NCBI GenBank assembly: GCA_963710675.1
Contig: CAVQBE010000022.1
Span: 1-64,000, forward strand
Direction of reading: 5' to 3'
Length of the DNA: 64,000 nucleotides
From: JACCZX01 sp963710675
GTDB taxonomy: Bacteria; Pseudomonadota; Gammaproteobacteria; Burkholderiales; Burkholderiaceae_F
The translations under genes and the position numbers were made by a program. This document shows positions 28,607 to 38,724 of the stretch, piece after piece; position 1 is the first letter of the stretch, and each line of letters opens with the position of its first letter. The notes below the pieces were generated by a model that saw only the letters and a program-made list of their open reading frames with translations, did not search any database and had not been told where the DNA came from.

Positions 28607-30079
28607 ATGGAGATCGCACACGCATCGCTTGCGGAGCTTTCGCGCGCGCTGGCGGACAGGAAAGTGTCGGCGTCGGAACTTGCGCACGCGCATCTGGGCC
28701 GCATTGAATCGCACGCGAATCTGAATGCGTTTCTGGACGTTCGGCCTGAAGTCACGCTGGCGCAGGCCGCGGCGGCTGACACCCGACTTGCGCAGGGCAA
28801 CGCGCACCCCGCTGACTGGCGTCCCGATCGCGCACAAGGACATCTTCGTCACCAAGGATTTCTTTTCGACCGCGTCGAGCAAGATCCTGCAGGGTTATCA
28901 AAGCCCGTTTGACGCGACGGTCGTCGACAACCTGGCACAGGCCGGCATGGTGACGGTCGGCAAGACCAACTGCGACGAGTTCGCAATGGGCTCGTCGAAC
29001 GAAAACAGTGCGTTCGGCAATGTGCTGAATCCGTGGGACCGATGCGGCTGTCCCCGGCGGCTCGTCAGGCGGCTCATCGGCCGCGGTAGCCGCGCGCCTG
29101 GCGCCGGTCGCCACGGCCACCGATACCGGCGGCTCGATTCGCGAGCCGGCAGCGTTCAGCGGCATTACCGGCACCAAGCCCACCTACGGCCGCCCCTCGC
29201 GCTGGGGAATGATTGCGTTTGCATCGAGCCTGGACACGGCCGGGCTGATGACGCGCTCAGCGGAGGACGCAGCGCTCGTGTTCAATCAGATGCTCGGCTT
29301 CGATCCCAAGGATTCGACCAGCGCTAATCGGCCGCGCGAGGACTACACGCGACATTTGGACATCAACATCAAGGGGCTGAAGATCGGCGTGCCTAAAGGA
29401 GTTTTTTGGCGGACCGCTGCAGCCGGACGTCGAAGCTGCGGTACGCGAAGCGCTGGCCGAATACCAGCGACTCGGCGCAATGCTGGTCGAAATTTCGCTG
29501 CCGAATGCCGAGTTGGGGATTCCGGTCTACTACGTCGTCGCGCCCGCCGAGGCGTCGAGCAACCTATCGCGCTTTGACGGCGTGCGCTATGGGCATCGCG
29601 CCGAGGAAGTACAGCGACCTTGCTGACATGATCAAGAAGTCGCGTTCCGAGGGGTTCGGTGCTGAGCCAAAGCGTCGAATTCTGGTCGGCACCTACGTGC
29701 TTTCGCACGGTTACTACGACGCGTATTACATCAAGGCGCAAAAAGTGCGCCGGATTATCGCCGACGAATTCAGCCGGGCGTTCTCCCAATGTGACGTGAT
29801 CGCCGGACCGGTGACGTTAAGCGTAGCGTTCGGCTTCGGGGAGAAAGCGGCCGATCCGGTTGCGATGTACATGGCCGACTACTACACGGTGCCGGGCAGC
29901 TTGGCGGGTATTCCGTCGATGAGCATTCCGTGTGGTTTCGGCGCCGGTCCGGTCAATGGAAACGTCCGGTGGGGCTGCAGTTGATTGCAAATTATTTTGA
30001 CGAAGCGCGCATGCTGGGTGTGGCGCACGCTTATCAGCGCGCTACCGATTGGCATATACGTCGTCCCGACGGGTACTGA
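28607..30079 (+). CDS. gatA: Asp/Glu-tRNA amidotransferase subunit A, heavily frameshifted
   Basis: This amidase-signature subunit releases ammonia from glutamine. Assembled pieces: LAELSRALADRKVSASELAH, GVPIAHKDIFVTKDFFSTAS (catalytic lysine), KTNCDEFAMGSSNENSAFGN, PGGSSGGSSAAVAARLAPV (cis-serine), ATDTGGSIREPAAFSGITG (nucleophile serine), YGRPSRWGMIAFASSLD, GVRYGHRAEE-like segment, TYVLSHGYYDAYYIKAQKVR, and AGIPSMSIPCGF. The C-terminus reads RATDWHIRRPDGY with TGA at 30077-30079. Frame changes near 28800, 29045, 29200, 29400, 29590 and 29960. Repaired length about 490 residues, normal. All catalytic residues are present, so it is presumably functional in the cell. Confidence 0.92.
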
Positions 30080-31193
30080 GCTCTGACTTGTCGCAGCGTT
30101 TGTTGGAAGCTAATCAACTCAAAGTCGCCGCGGCGGCCGCCGTGGCTGATCGCATTCGGCTGCTGCAGGACCGTGCAGTGCTGCTGGCTCGCCTGGGCAG
30201 GGTGGCCGAAGCAGAGCTAACGCTATCTGACGCCGAGCAGTCAGATGCCGGCTGACGCGCCGGCGGCGCTGACGTCTGCGGTTTGCCTATGTACGCGCGA
30301 TCGACGCGTACTTTTCAAAGAGATTCGCCGACGCGCAACACAAGATGCACGACGCGCTGAAGGAGGCACGTATGTCGAATGAGCGAAAGCCTGTCGCCGA
30401 GTGCGAATCGGCATTCGCCCTTTTCATGCAGAGGGAAGGCGATGTTCGTGCCGCGCTCGCGCTCGCGAGCTCGGTGCTGGCCAACTCGGAGGCCACACTC
30501 GAAGCACGTTATCGCGCCTCGCTGGCAATGGCGTCGCTGCACCAGGACGCGCACGACCATGAAACAGCGTATCGGCTGTATCGCGAAACGTATGAGTCGT
30601 CAAGGACTTGAACGACGAGATCGCGATGGCAAGCTCGCTGCAGAGAGCCGCGCTGGCCAAGGCTGCGTTTGCGCGCCAGACGGCGGGCTCGGGCGAACTC
30701 GACAAGCGCAGCCTCGAAGAGGCGATCGAGGCGATCAAGCAGCGGGATCGATTACGCCGAGCAGGTGCCGGACGGTCCTGAGACGACGCTCGACTAACTG
30801 CTGCTGGCGGAGATGCACGTGCTGCAAAAACGATACGAACTGGCGCTCGAGCTGTACGACTTCCACCTTCCGCAGTGCGAAGGAGAAGGATTCCTGCACG
30901 AGATCACCGCGGCGATGGCCGATCGAGCGCACTGCCTGCTGCAGCTCGGCAGGATCGACGATGGCTATGCCGAAGCGGTTGCTTCACTGCGCCGACTCGA
31001 CGAGGCCGCACCGGCGGACATCCGTGCGATCGTGCACGAAAATATGGCGGCGGCACTCGACAGCGTGCAAAGCAGTCTTCGCAAGCGGGTCAGCATCGCA
31101 CAATGGCACAGGCGGCTTGGGACGACGCACAGTCATGAGCAGCGCGAGGCGCGCCGGCTTCTGCACGAAACCGCAGCGACCACGCTGCACTGA
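30049..31193 (+). CDS. TPR-like helical protein between gatA and gatB, frameshifted
   Basis: About 370 residues can be assembled from several frames. It is rich in alpha-helical repeats resembling tetratricopeptide units: LQDRAVLLARLGRVAEAELT, FADAQHKMHDALKEAR, VRAALALASSVLANSEATLE, ASLHQDAHDHETAYRLYRET, MHVLQKRYELALELYDFH and AHCLLQLGRIDDGYAEAVAS. It ends HETAATTLH, 10 bases before gatB. Start uncertain: TTG at 30049 overlaps the gatA end; no ATG is near. Frame changes near 30255, 30610, 30745 and 30795. Position inside the gatCAB operon suggests a link to tRNA amidation or mere co-transcription. No family function is known to me. Confidence 0.62.
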
Positions 31194-31203
31194 GGCCGAA
31201 CCG

Positions 31204-32695
31204 ATGCAGTGGGAAGTCGTTATCGGTATCGAAACGCATGCGCAGTTGACGACTGCGAGCAAGATTTTTTCGGGCGCGTCGACCGCCTTCGGCGCCGAGC
31301 CAAATTCCCAGGCGAGCGTCGTCGATCTCGCACTGCCCGGCACGCTGCCGGTGCTTAAACCAAGGCGCTGTCGAGCGTGCGATTCGCTTTGGCATCGCAA
31401 TCGGCGCCGACGGTCGCCGAGCACAGCATCTTCGCGCGCAAGAACTATTTCTATCCGGATCTTCCGAAGGGCTACCAGATCAGTCAGTACGAGTCTCCGG
31501 TGGTGCAAGGGTGGCGCGCTGACTTTCATCGTTCAGCCCAAGGTCGGAGACTGACTCCGCGGGCGAGCCGTATATCAAGACGGTCAAGCTCACGCGCGCG
31601 CATCTCGAGGAGGACGCCGGCAAATCGCTGCATGAAGAAGGCGGTCTCGAAGGCATGTCCGGCATCGATCTGAACCGTGCCGGCGTACCACTGCTGGAGA
31701 TTGTTTCCGAACCAGAGATGCGCTCGGCCGCAGAAGCCGTCGCGTATGCCAAGGCGATGCACGCACTCGTGATCTGGCTCGACGTCTGCGACGGCAACAT
31801 GCAAGAGGGAAGTTTTCGTTGCGATGCCAACGTCTCGGTTCGCCGTGCGGGCGACACCAAACTCGGTACCCGCTGCGAGATCAAGAATCTGAACAGCTTC
31901 CGGTTTCTCGAGCGCGCAATCGAGTTCGAAGCGCGTCGGCAAATCGAGTTGATTGAGGACGGCGGCACGGTCACTCAGGAAACGCGGCTATACGACGCCG
32001 AGCGCAATCAAACGCGGCCGATGCGCAGCAAGGAAGACGCGATGGACTATCGCTATTTTCCTGATCCTGATTTGCTGCCGCTGGCGATCTCCGACAAATG
32101 GATCGAGCGAGTCCGCAGTTCGATGCCCGAGCTGCCCGGCGCGATGCGAGAGCGATTCGTGCGCGACTACAGTTGTCCGCTCACGACGCCAGGCGCTGAC
32201 TGCATCACGCGAGTTGCCGCGTACTACGAAGCAGTGGCGGAGCAGGTCGCCGACAAGAAGATTGCTGCGAACTGGGTGATCGGCGAGCTTGTCAGCGCGC
32301 TTGAACGACACCGGGCTCGCGATCGCAGAGCACCGGTGTCGCCGCGCAGCTCTGGCCAGCACTGACTGCGCCATGTGCATCGACGGCATCGATCAGCAAC
32401 AACGACGGCGAAGAACGTATTCGCCGCACTCTTGGCGAAGCGCCACGGGCAGCGAGTGCCGACGCAATCATCGAGCGCACGAGGGGTTGCGGCAGATTTC
32501 CGATGCTATCGGCGATCGAGAAGATTGTCGATCGAAGTGCTTGCCGCCAACGCGCGCTCAGTCGAGGAGTTTCGCGCCGGCAAGGACAAGGCATTCAATG
32601 CGCTCGTCGGTCAGGCGATGAAGGCCGCGCGCGGCAAAGCCAATCCGCAGCAAGTCAACGAGATCTTGCGTCGAAAGCTGGCAAGCGAGGAGCTA
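31204..32695 (+). CDS. gatB: Asp/Glu-tRNA amidotransferase subunit B, frameshifted
   Basis: The kinase/tail-containing subunit activates the misacylated tRNA. Pieces: MQWEVVIGIETHAQLTTASK, IFSGASTAFGAEPNSQAS, ARKNYFYPDLPKGYQISQYE, GIDLNRAGVPLLEIVSEPEM, DGNMQEGSFRCDANVSVR, GTRCEIKNLNSFRFLERAI, YRYFPDPDLLPL and a tail ending GKANPQQVNEILRRKLAS. Frame changes near 31360, 31400, 31520-31550, 32290-32330, 32400-32480 and 32510-32530. The end is approximate: the tail should finish near 32680-32695, where a TAG in the neighbouring frame (32693-32695) is the likely stop. Length about 495 residues. Confidence 0.9.
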
Positions 32696-32766
32696 GGCGC
32701 TGCTCCCGTTCGGAGCGGCGCGCTACGCACGCGTACAAACGCAGGGCACGCGACTCGCATGCCGCG

Positions 32767-33220
32767 CTACATGAGCAAGTGGAACGCAGGCGTCGCAAGA
32801 CTTCGGTCGAGCTGGGCAGGTTCGACGCATCCTCGCCGCGGTAATACTTGGTGCCTTCGGGCAATCGGCGCTGCCGGCTGCCGGCCAGCCCTTGACAGCT
32901 ACGACGCCCGATATCAGGTCGGTTAACTGGAAGGCCTCGCGCTCAACGTCGCGCCGGCACACCAGGTAAACCGCGCCGCGGGCAGCGCCCCGATTGCGGA
33001 CTTCGACCAATTCGGGAGGTGCCACGACGGAAAGGCCGCGCACTGCGTCGCCGGTGGCCAACACGAAAAACTTCGAGGGCAGTGGGATGCTGCGCTAAAG
33101 CACGCTCAACGGCCTGCGTGAAATCAAAGTTGTCACCGGCGACATACAGGCCACCGGCACCTTGCGCGCTCGCGGCAGCTGGTTATCGCACACCACGCAC
33201 AGGACGACCCAGCGTTTCAT
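32767..33220 (-). CDS. Hypothetical secreted protein, frameshifted
   Basis: About 150 residues assembled from three frames. The N-terminal signal-like MKRWVVLCVV starts at the ATG at 33218-33220. Then come GGLYVAGDNFDFTQAVERAL, AQHPTALEVF, LATGDAVRGLSVVAPPELVE, GAARGAVYLVCRRDVEREAF, QLTDLISGVVAVKGW and LPEGTKYYRGEDASNLPSST, ending near LRRLR. The alternating strand/helix pattern with VLATGD and VYLVCRRDV resembles DsrE-like folds, but this is tentative. Frame changes near 33060 and 32860. I have no function to propose. Convergent with gatB. Confidence 0.55.
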
Positions 33221-33268
33221 CTTCGACGCTCATTTTGCACGCTTATCCCGCAGCAAGTGCTGCCACGC

Positions 33269-34003
33269 TTATTTTCCGCTGAAGCGAGGATCGAGCAGGA
33301 TATCGGTCTCGGGGTTGCGCTGTACCGGCCGTGCGCCCTGCGCGAGCAGCTCGCGAAAGCGCTTTTTCTCGGCATCGAAGCGCTCGTTGATGCGCTTGAT
33401 CTCAGCGACGCGCATCACTCACGGACTTTTCTCCGCCTGGCTGACTTCCTGCTCGATTCGAAACAAAGCTGCGCTTGATCTGATCGGGCAAAACTCGCTT
33501 CTTGTAGAACTCCGCTTCATCGTCGAGCTTCTTGCGCTCACCGTTCAGATTGTCGATACGCTGATTGGCGCGCGCGATCGATTGGTTGCTGATTCAAGAG
33601 ACTTGGCGCGCGCCGCTTCGATCTCTTCGTCATTTGCGTAGGCTTCCAGCAGAGATTTGTCGCGACGGCGCTGTGCCAGCAGCTTGTCTTCTCTTCCAGC
33701 CGCTTCTTGGCTTCCAGCGCTCGCGCACGCTGCTCATCGACCGTCAGTGGACGCGCAATGACGCGTCTTACCGAACCGTCTCGATTCATCTCCCGCATGT
33801 CGGAATTGGCGCACTCCTGAGGCGGACGGTCGGCAGTGAAAGTCTTGCCGTTGACGGTGCAGGTAAAGATCGACCCTTGCATGTCCCTGCGCGGACCAAG
33901 CGCCCTCGCCATCAGGCAGGCACCCAAAGTCACGGCGGTCAGCCGCTGGCGAAACCCGTGCCGACAGCCTGGACATCAATGATTTGAGCGAATCACGCTG
34001 CAT
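33269..34003 (-). CDS. DUF4124-type periplasmic protein with coiled coil, frameshifted
   Basis: About 240 residues after joining frames. A signal-like LTAVTLGACLMARALG precedes the short DUF4124-like domain (IFTCTVNGKTFTADRPPQEC, with two cysteines), then DGSVRRVIARPLTVDEQRAR. A long charged coiled coil follows: LLAQRRRDKSLLEAYANDEE, EIEAARAKSLESATNRS and DDEAEFYKKRVLPDQIKRSF. The C-terminus reads NPETDILLDPRFSGK before TAA at 33269-33271. Frame changes near 33930, 33690, 33590, 33470 and 33420. Homologues are common in Burkholderiales near gatB and pyrE; function unknown. The start at 34003 (MQRDSLKSL) is tentative and overlaps the pyrE 3' end by 11 bases. Confidence 0.65.
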
Positions 34004-34690
34004 AAGTGGCCCGATACTGTTCCATCGCAGAACGAAATGCGCGCGCATCCCGCGCGAGTGGTGAATCCGAATCAAGAAATTGCATCAGGTCGCCAAAGTT
34101 GGCAATCGAAATGACCGGAATGCCGAACTCCTGCTCAAACGCCTGAACCGCCGACTGCGACGACAGGGCATGTTCACCACCGGTGACCGTGCACGCGCTC
34201 CACGCGGTCGAGCGCAATCAGTACGGCAGCCGGCGTCGCACCATGCGCACGGAGCAACTGAACGGATTCCCGCTTTGCCGCACCGTCGGTGATGACATCA
34301 TCCACAATCACTACCCGCCCGCGAGCGGGCCGCCGACAATCACTCCGCCCTCTCCATGGTCCTTCGCTTCTTTGCGATTGAACGCAAAAGGCACATCGGT
34401 GCCAAGCTCAGCCAACGCCACCGCAGTGGCCGAGGCCAACGTGATTCCCTTGTACGCCGGGCCAAACAACATATCGAACTCAACGCGTCCCTGCGCACGC
34501 GCCTGCAACAAGCGTCAACGCATAAAACCTCGCCAGTCGCCCGAGCGTCGCGCCTCGATTAAACAGCCCGGCATTAAAAAAATATGGCGACAAACGGCCC
34601 GCCTTGGTTTTGAACTCTCCGAACGCCAGCACTTTGCTGGCGAGTGCAAACTCGATAAATTCGTTGTTGCAGTGAATCCACGTCGAGCAT
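33993..34690 (-). CDS. pyrE: Orotate phosphoribosyltransferase, frameshifted
   Basis: Fifth step of pyrimidine synthesis, orotate plus PRPP to OMP. Assembled pieces: FIEFALASKVLAFGEFKTKA, GRLSPYFFNAGLFNRGA, DMLFGPAYKGITLASATAV, FAFNRKEAKDHGEGG, the PRPP motif VVIVDDVITDG, and PAAVLIALDRVERV. The C-terminus ends MEQYRATYAA. Frame changes near 34660, 34600, 34510-34550, 34310 and 34200. The ATG at 34688-34690 is the best start, giving about 232 residues. It is convergent-free and divergent from xthA, with 152 bases between starts. Confidence 0.88.
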
Positions 34691-34842
34691 CCGTTGCGTT
34701 AGGTCGAACAGCGTTGATGCGGATGCGTATAACCTCGTCCCAATGCCGCATCGCCGTCGCAGATTTTGCCGCATGCGCGCCCCGCGAACGACCAAAATTA
34801 GCGTGATTTTTCGGCGTAGCTTGCAATGCCGTAGCTATTCCC

Positions 34843-35620
34843 ATGTTTCATGTAACAACGCTTAACGTCAATGGCATTCGTTCGGCGACCCGCAAGGGGC
34901 TGACTCAAATGGCTGAGCAGATCGAAACCAGACGTCGTCTGCCTGCAGGAGGTGAAGGCCGATGAGTGCGACATTCCGGACGCGAGCCGGCCCGCGCGGA
35001 ATGCGCGCCTGGTATCATTGTGCAACCAAGCGCGGCTACGCGGGACGGCACTTTATTCAGTCAAGCGCCCGCGTGCAGTTCGGCTTGGATTCGGAGCGAA
35101 GGAATTCGACGCCGAAGGCCGGTATGTCGAGGCACGAGTTTTCGAACGTGACCGATCATCTCCGTGTACTTTCCGTCAGGGTCATCCGGCCCGCATCGTC
35201 AGGAGTCCAAGTTTCGATTCCTGGCGAAGTTTCTTCCGCATCTAAAGCGGCTAGTCGCAAGCGGCCGCGAGTTTATTTCGTGCGGGGATATCAACATCGC
35301 ACACCGCGAGATCGATCTGAAGAACTGGCGCAGCAACCAGAAGCACTCTGGGTTTCTGCCCGAAGAGCGCGCCTGGCTAACGCGCGCTGTTCGAACAGCA
35401 CGGCTGGGTCGATGTGTTTCGCATGCTGGATCCACGCCCCGAGCGTTACACCTGGTGGAGCAATTTCGGCCAGGCCTATGCGAACAACGTCGGTTGGCGG
35501 ATCGACTATCAGATTGCGACGCCGGGCATCGCCAAACGCGCGCGAACTGCGGATATCTACATGGGCCAACGTTTCTCCGATCATGCGCCACTGACGATCG
35601 AGTACACCGGCCGTCTATGA
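34843..35620 (+). CDS. xthA: Exodeoxyribonuclease III, frameshifted
   Basis: AP endonuclease and 3'-5' exonuclease of base-excision repair. Pieces: TTLNVNGIRSATRKGL, DVVCLQEVKAD (metal-binding Glu), FRFLAKFLPHLKRLVASG, FISCGDINIAHREIDLKNW (GD-N motif), NQKHSGFLPEERAWL, YTWWSNFGQAYANNVGWRID (WRID motif) and FSDHAPLTIEY (SDHAP catalytic histidine). Frame changes near 34925, 35000-35040, 35080-35110, 35160-35190 and 35390. About 259 residues when repaired, the normal length. Its stop overlaps the AmpG-like start as ATGA. Confidence 0.92.
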
Positions 35621-37067
35621 GCTCGTCGACGCTGCGATGATCCGATCCTCGTCCAGCCACCGTGGCACGCACGTTGGATCGACACATTGCGTGTGTACGC
35701 AGAACCCGCAACGCTGCGCATGTTGTTCCTCGGTTTTTCGGCCGGACTGCCGCTATTGCTCGTGCTTGGGACGTTGTCTTTCCGTCTGCGTGAAGCCGGC
35801 ATCGATCGCACCACGATCGGTTACCTGAGCTGGGTTGGCCTCGCCTACGGATTCAAGTGGGCGTGGGCACCTCTGGTTGATCGTCTTGCCGCTGCCGGGT
35901 CTGACACGACGCTGGGCCGTCGTCGCAGTTGGTTGCTGGCTATCGCAATTCGCGATGATCGGCGGGCCTGATCGGCATGGCGCTGGTGATCCTCTGGATG
36001 GACTGAAGTTGCTGGTGTGTTTGCGTTGGTCGTTGCATTCGCTTCGGCAACGCAGGACATCGCTTTGGATGCGTATCGTATTGAGTCGGCCGCGGTCGAG
36101 AAGCAGGCTGCACTGGCTGCGATGTATCAAACCGGATACCGGCTAGCGACGATCTGGGCTGGTGCCGGTGTGCTGTGGATCGCCGCTCGAGCCGCAGGCG
36201 ACGTTACCAGCGTACCTCGTCGACTCGGCATTCAGATGTCATCTGCGTGGACCACTGCCTATCTGGTAATGGCGGCGTCGATGATGGTGGGAGTCGTTGC
36301 CACGTTTCTGGCTCCCGAACCGACAGTCAACGCGGCGCGCGACGACATCGCGGTTGAAGAACATGGCACTGGCGCGAAAGCTTCTGTCGAGCGCGGGCTA
36401 AGTTTGCGAGTAGCACGCTTGCTTGCCTGGTTGCAGACAGCGGTCATAGGGCCTTTTGCGGACTTCATTCGGTCGCTTTCGCTGGCACGCGCTGCTGCTG
36501 CTCGCCCTGATCGCCACCTATCGCATTTCGGACGTCGTCATCGGCGTAATGGCGTTTCCGTTTTACGTTGACATGGGCTACTCGAAGGACGAAGTGGCCG
36601 CGATATCGAAGATTTATGGCGTGGTAATGACACTTGCCGGTGCGTTCATCGGCGGCGTACTTGCGCTGCGCTTTGGCGTGATGCGAGTCCTGTTTGCCGG
36701 CGCGGTGCTTTCGGCGGCGTCGAATTTGCTGTTCGCCTGGCTCGCCACACGCGGTCACGACATGACAGGATTGATCTTCGTGGTCTCGGCGGACAACCTG
36801 TCGGGTGGTATCGCATCGGCCGCATTCATAGCCTATCTATCCAGCCTGACCAACGTGGCTTACTCGGCGACGCAATACGCGCTGTTCTCGTCAGTGATGT
36901 TGCTGCTGCCTAAATTTGTTGCTGGTTTCTCCGGAGCCTTTGTCGATGCGTATGGTTACGTCGCGTTTTTTCAAAGCACCGCGTGGATCGGCGTGCCCGT
37001 ACTGCTACTGGTCTGGCTCGCGAGTCGAGCGCAAACCGCTCGCCATCAAGGCTCGCCGTCCCAGTAG
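35617..37067 (+). CDS. ampG: AmpG-like MFS muropeptide permease, frameshifted
   Basis: A 12-14-helix major-facilitator protein that imports anhydro-muropeptides for cell-wall recycling. Pieces: LRMLFLGFSAGLPLLLVLGT, REAGIDRTTIGYLSWVGLAY, FKWAWAPLVDRL, LGRRRSWL, FASATQDIALDAYRIE, GYRLATIWAGAGVLWIAA, DVVIGVMAFPFYVDMGYSKD, SKIYGVVMTLAGAFIGG and AAFIAYLSSLTNVAYSATQY. These match AmpG-family signatures well. The start overlaps the xthA stop (ATGA at 35617). Frame changes near 35640, 35950-36005 and 36470. The end overlaps the convergent cupin gene by 22 bases. Confidence 0.85.
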
Positions 37068-37560
37068 TCCAGATCCGTGTCAGGCCGGTGCATGCGCCCC
37101 TTTGCGAGCAACGGCCCGGCTACCGGCGTGAACGCCAGGTACTTGCCCGAGTCGGGGTATTCGCAGACTTCGGGGAATTCCTGAGTGCTGATCGACAAAT
37201 ATTTAAGCGGCTCATTTGAAGTGTTGATCAACTGGTGCGGATATTCCGGGCCGGCAGGAATACCGATCACATCGCCTGCCGCACCGGAATGCGCTCGTCC
37301 GCGACACGCAACGTGCCCGAGCCTTCGAGGATGACGAACATCTCTTCCTGCGCATAGTGAAAGTGGTACGGACAGGTGGCCTTGCCCGGCGGCACCCAAT
37401 CCACCGAGGCGCCAAGCTTCTTGGCGACGGTGCTTGGGACGCGCCGCCCGACCAGGCTTGCCGATCGAACGCCTTCATACAACGACGAATGCGCATTTTC
37501 TGCGCGCCATTCGACGTCGTCGATATTTCGGATCAATTTGTCGCGCAAGCCTTGATTCAT
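37046..37560 (-). CDS. Cupin domain protein, one frameshift
   Basis: A single cupin barrel of about 171 residues. Motif 1 reads CPYHFHYAQEEMFVILEGSG (H, H, E metal ligands), and motif 2 reads GDVIGIPAGPEYPHQLINTS with the second histidine. The C-terminus ISTQEFPEVCEYPDSGKYLA is typical of cupins annotated near sugar or amino-acid metabolism, but the substrate is not predictable. The frame changes near 37275, between RVADERIPVRQ and GAAGDVIGI. Start ATG at 37558-37560. Confidence 0.85.
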
Positions 37561-37573
37561 ATGAAGCTCCGAC

Positions 37574-38065
37574 TCATTTTTTCTTGGCGGATTTGTAGTC
37601 GTTCACATTGAACCTCGCGCCGTTGGACATCACGACGTCTCCGGGCTTCATATCCGATTTGCACGGGCCCGTCCATTGGGCGGCGGCCTTGGTAACGCCC
37701 TCGCGCATGCCTGCCACCGGCGGTTCAAACGTCGTGGTTGATTCGACCGTGTAGCCAGACTTGAAATCCCCCACGAAGACGCCGCGAGTTGTTGAGGTCG
37801 TCTTTCCTGTCTTGCAAATCGAATCGAAGGACAAACGGTCACCTGTGCGCTTCGTCTGATTTCTGCATGTCTTGCTCTTATCCGCCATCGTCCCTGTTAT
37901 ATCGTCAGTTTTCTCGTCGATGCACTGTTGCATCGTCAACGGAATCGACGCGCCCGGCATCGTTACGGACATTGACCAGAGGCCGGATTTACGTCGTGGT
38001 AGCTCGTCGGCAGCGACAGTATTGGTGACGAACGTTGCCACGATCAACAGCACTAGACGAACCAT
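37574..38065 (-). CDS. DUF3617 domain secreted protein
   Basis: A 163-residue exported protein with a signal peptide (LVLLIVATFVTNTVAADELP) from the ATG at 38063-38065. The DUF3617 pattern is visible: RKSGLWSMSVTMPGA, MQQCIDEKT and a cysteine pair in KTCRNQTK and SICKTGKTT. It ends with a basic tail SAKKK. Function unknown; family members are periplasmic. It is downstream of metXW on the same strand, 65 bases after the metW stop. Confidence 0.82.
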   Translation of the reverse strand: MVRLVLLIVATFVTNTVAADELPRRKSGLWSMSVTMPGASIPLTMQQCIDEKTDDITGTMADKSKTCRNQTKRTGDRLSFDSICKTGKTTSTTRGVFVGDFKSGYTVESTTTFEPPVAGMREGVTKAAAQWTGPCKSDMKPGDVVMSNGARFNVNDYKSAKKK

Positions 38066-38130
38066 GGGCAGTCCTTTGAAGTCGAAGGCAACCTGAAAGG
38101 TAGACCCTGCCATTCGCAGCGACAAGTCCG

Positions 38131-38724
38131 CTACTGCGTCTCGAAGCGGTACACCGCCAGTGCACCGCGTAGCGCCGGCAAGGTGGTGACGCGCGAGCCG
38201 TTGGTAAACACCGCGCGGCCTGTGATGTTCAATCCGAGCCTCGTTGCGAGAGCCTCGAAATCGTTTAGCGTGCACAGATGAATATTGGGCGTGTCGTACC
38301 ACTGATAAGGAATGTGCCGGGTTACCGGCATCCGGCCGCGCAGCAATGACACCGCGTGCGTCCAGTGGCCGAAGTTGGGAAAGCTGACAACGCCTTGCCG
38401 CGCGACACGCGCCATTTCGCGCAGGATGCCTTCGGCGTTATGCATCGCTTGCAGTGTCTGCGATAACACCACGGTGTCGAACATCGCGTCGGCAAACATC
38501 CGAAGGCCTGCGTCCAAATTGGCCTGGATAACATTGATGCCCGATCGCACGCACTCGGCAACCTGGTCGTCGCTGATCTCAACGCCGTAGCCATGACAGC
38601 GCTTCTGTTCACGCAGATGCGCAAGCAATATTCCGTCACCGCACCCAAGATCGAGCACGCGGCTTTCGGGCCGTACCCAATCGGCGATCTGCTGCAGGTC
38701 GACGCGAAGCGGGCGGGCTGTCAT
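38131..38724 (-). CDS. metW: Methionine biosynthesis protein MetW (methyltransferase-fold)
   Basis: 197 residues with the SAM-dependent methyltransferase fold: SRVLDLGCGDGILLAHLREQ, then GVEISDDQVAECVRSGINVI and FDTVVLSQTLQAMHNAEGIL. MetW is required with MetX for efficient homoserine acylation in several betaproteobacteria. The start ATG at 38722-38724 overlaps the metX stop in an alternate frame (TGA at 38721-38723). In the sequence as given the two are read as one 581-residue frame, because of a four-C run (GGGG on the coding strand, 38731-38734). Removing one base restores separate genes. Confidence 0.92.
   Translation of the reverse strand: MTARPLRVDLQQIADWVRPESRVLDLGCGDGILLAHLREQKRCHGYGVEISDDQVAECVRSGINVIQANLDAGLRMFADAMFDTVVLSQTLQAMHNAEGILREMARVARQGVVSFPNFGHWTHAVSLLRGRMPVTRHIPYQWYDTPNIHLCTLNDFEALATRLGLNITGRAVFTNGSRVTTLPALRGALAVYRFETQ

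Noticed and set aside
28607..34690. Mass pseudogenisation in the gatA-pyrE region, suggesting a reduced symbiont genome
   Set aside because: Catalytic motifs are intact in every frame segment, breaks are single-base and clustered, and neighbouring regions are perfectly intact; sequence error explains it better.
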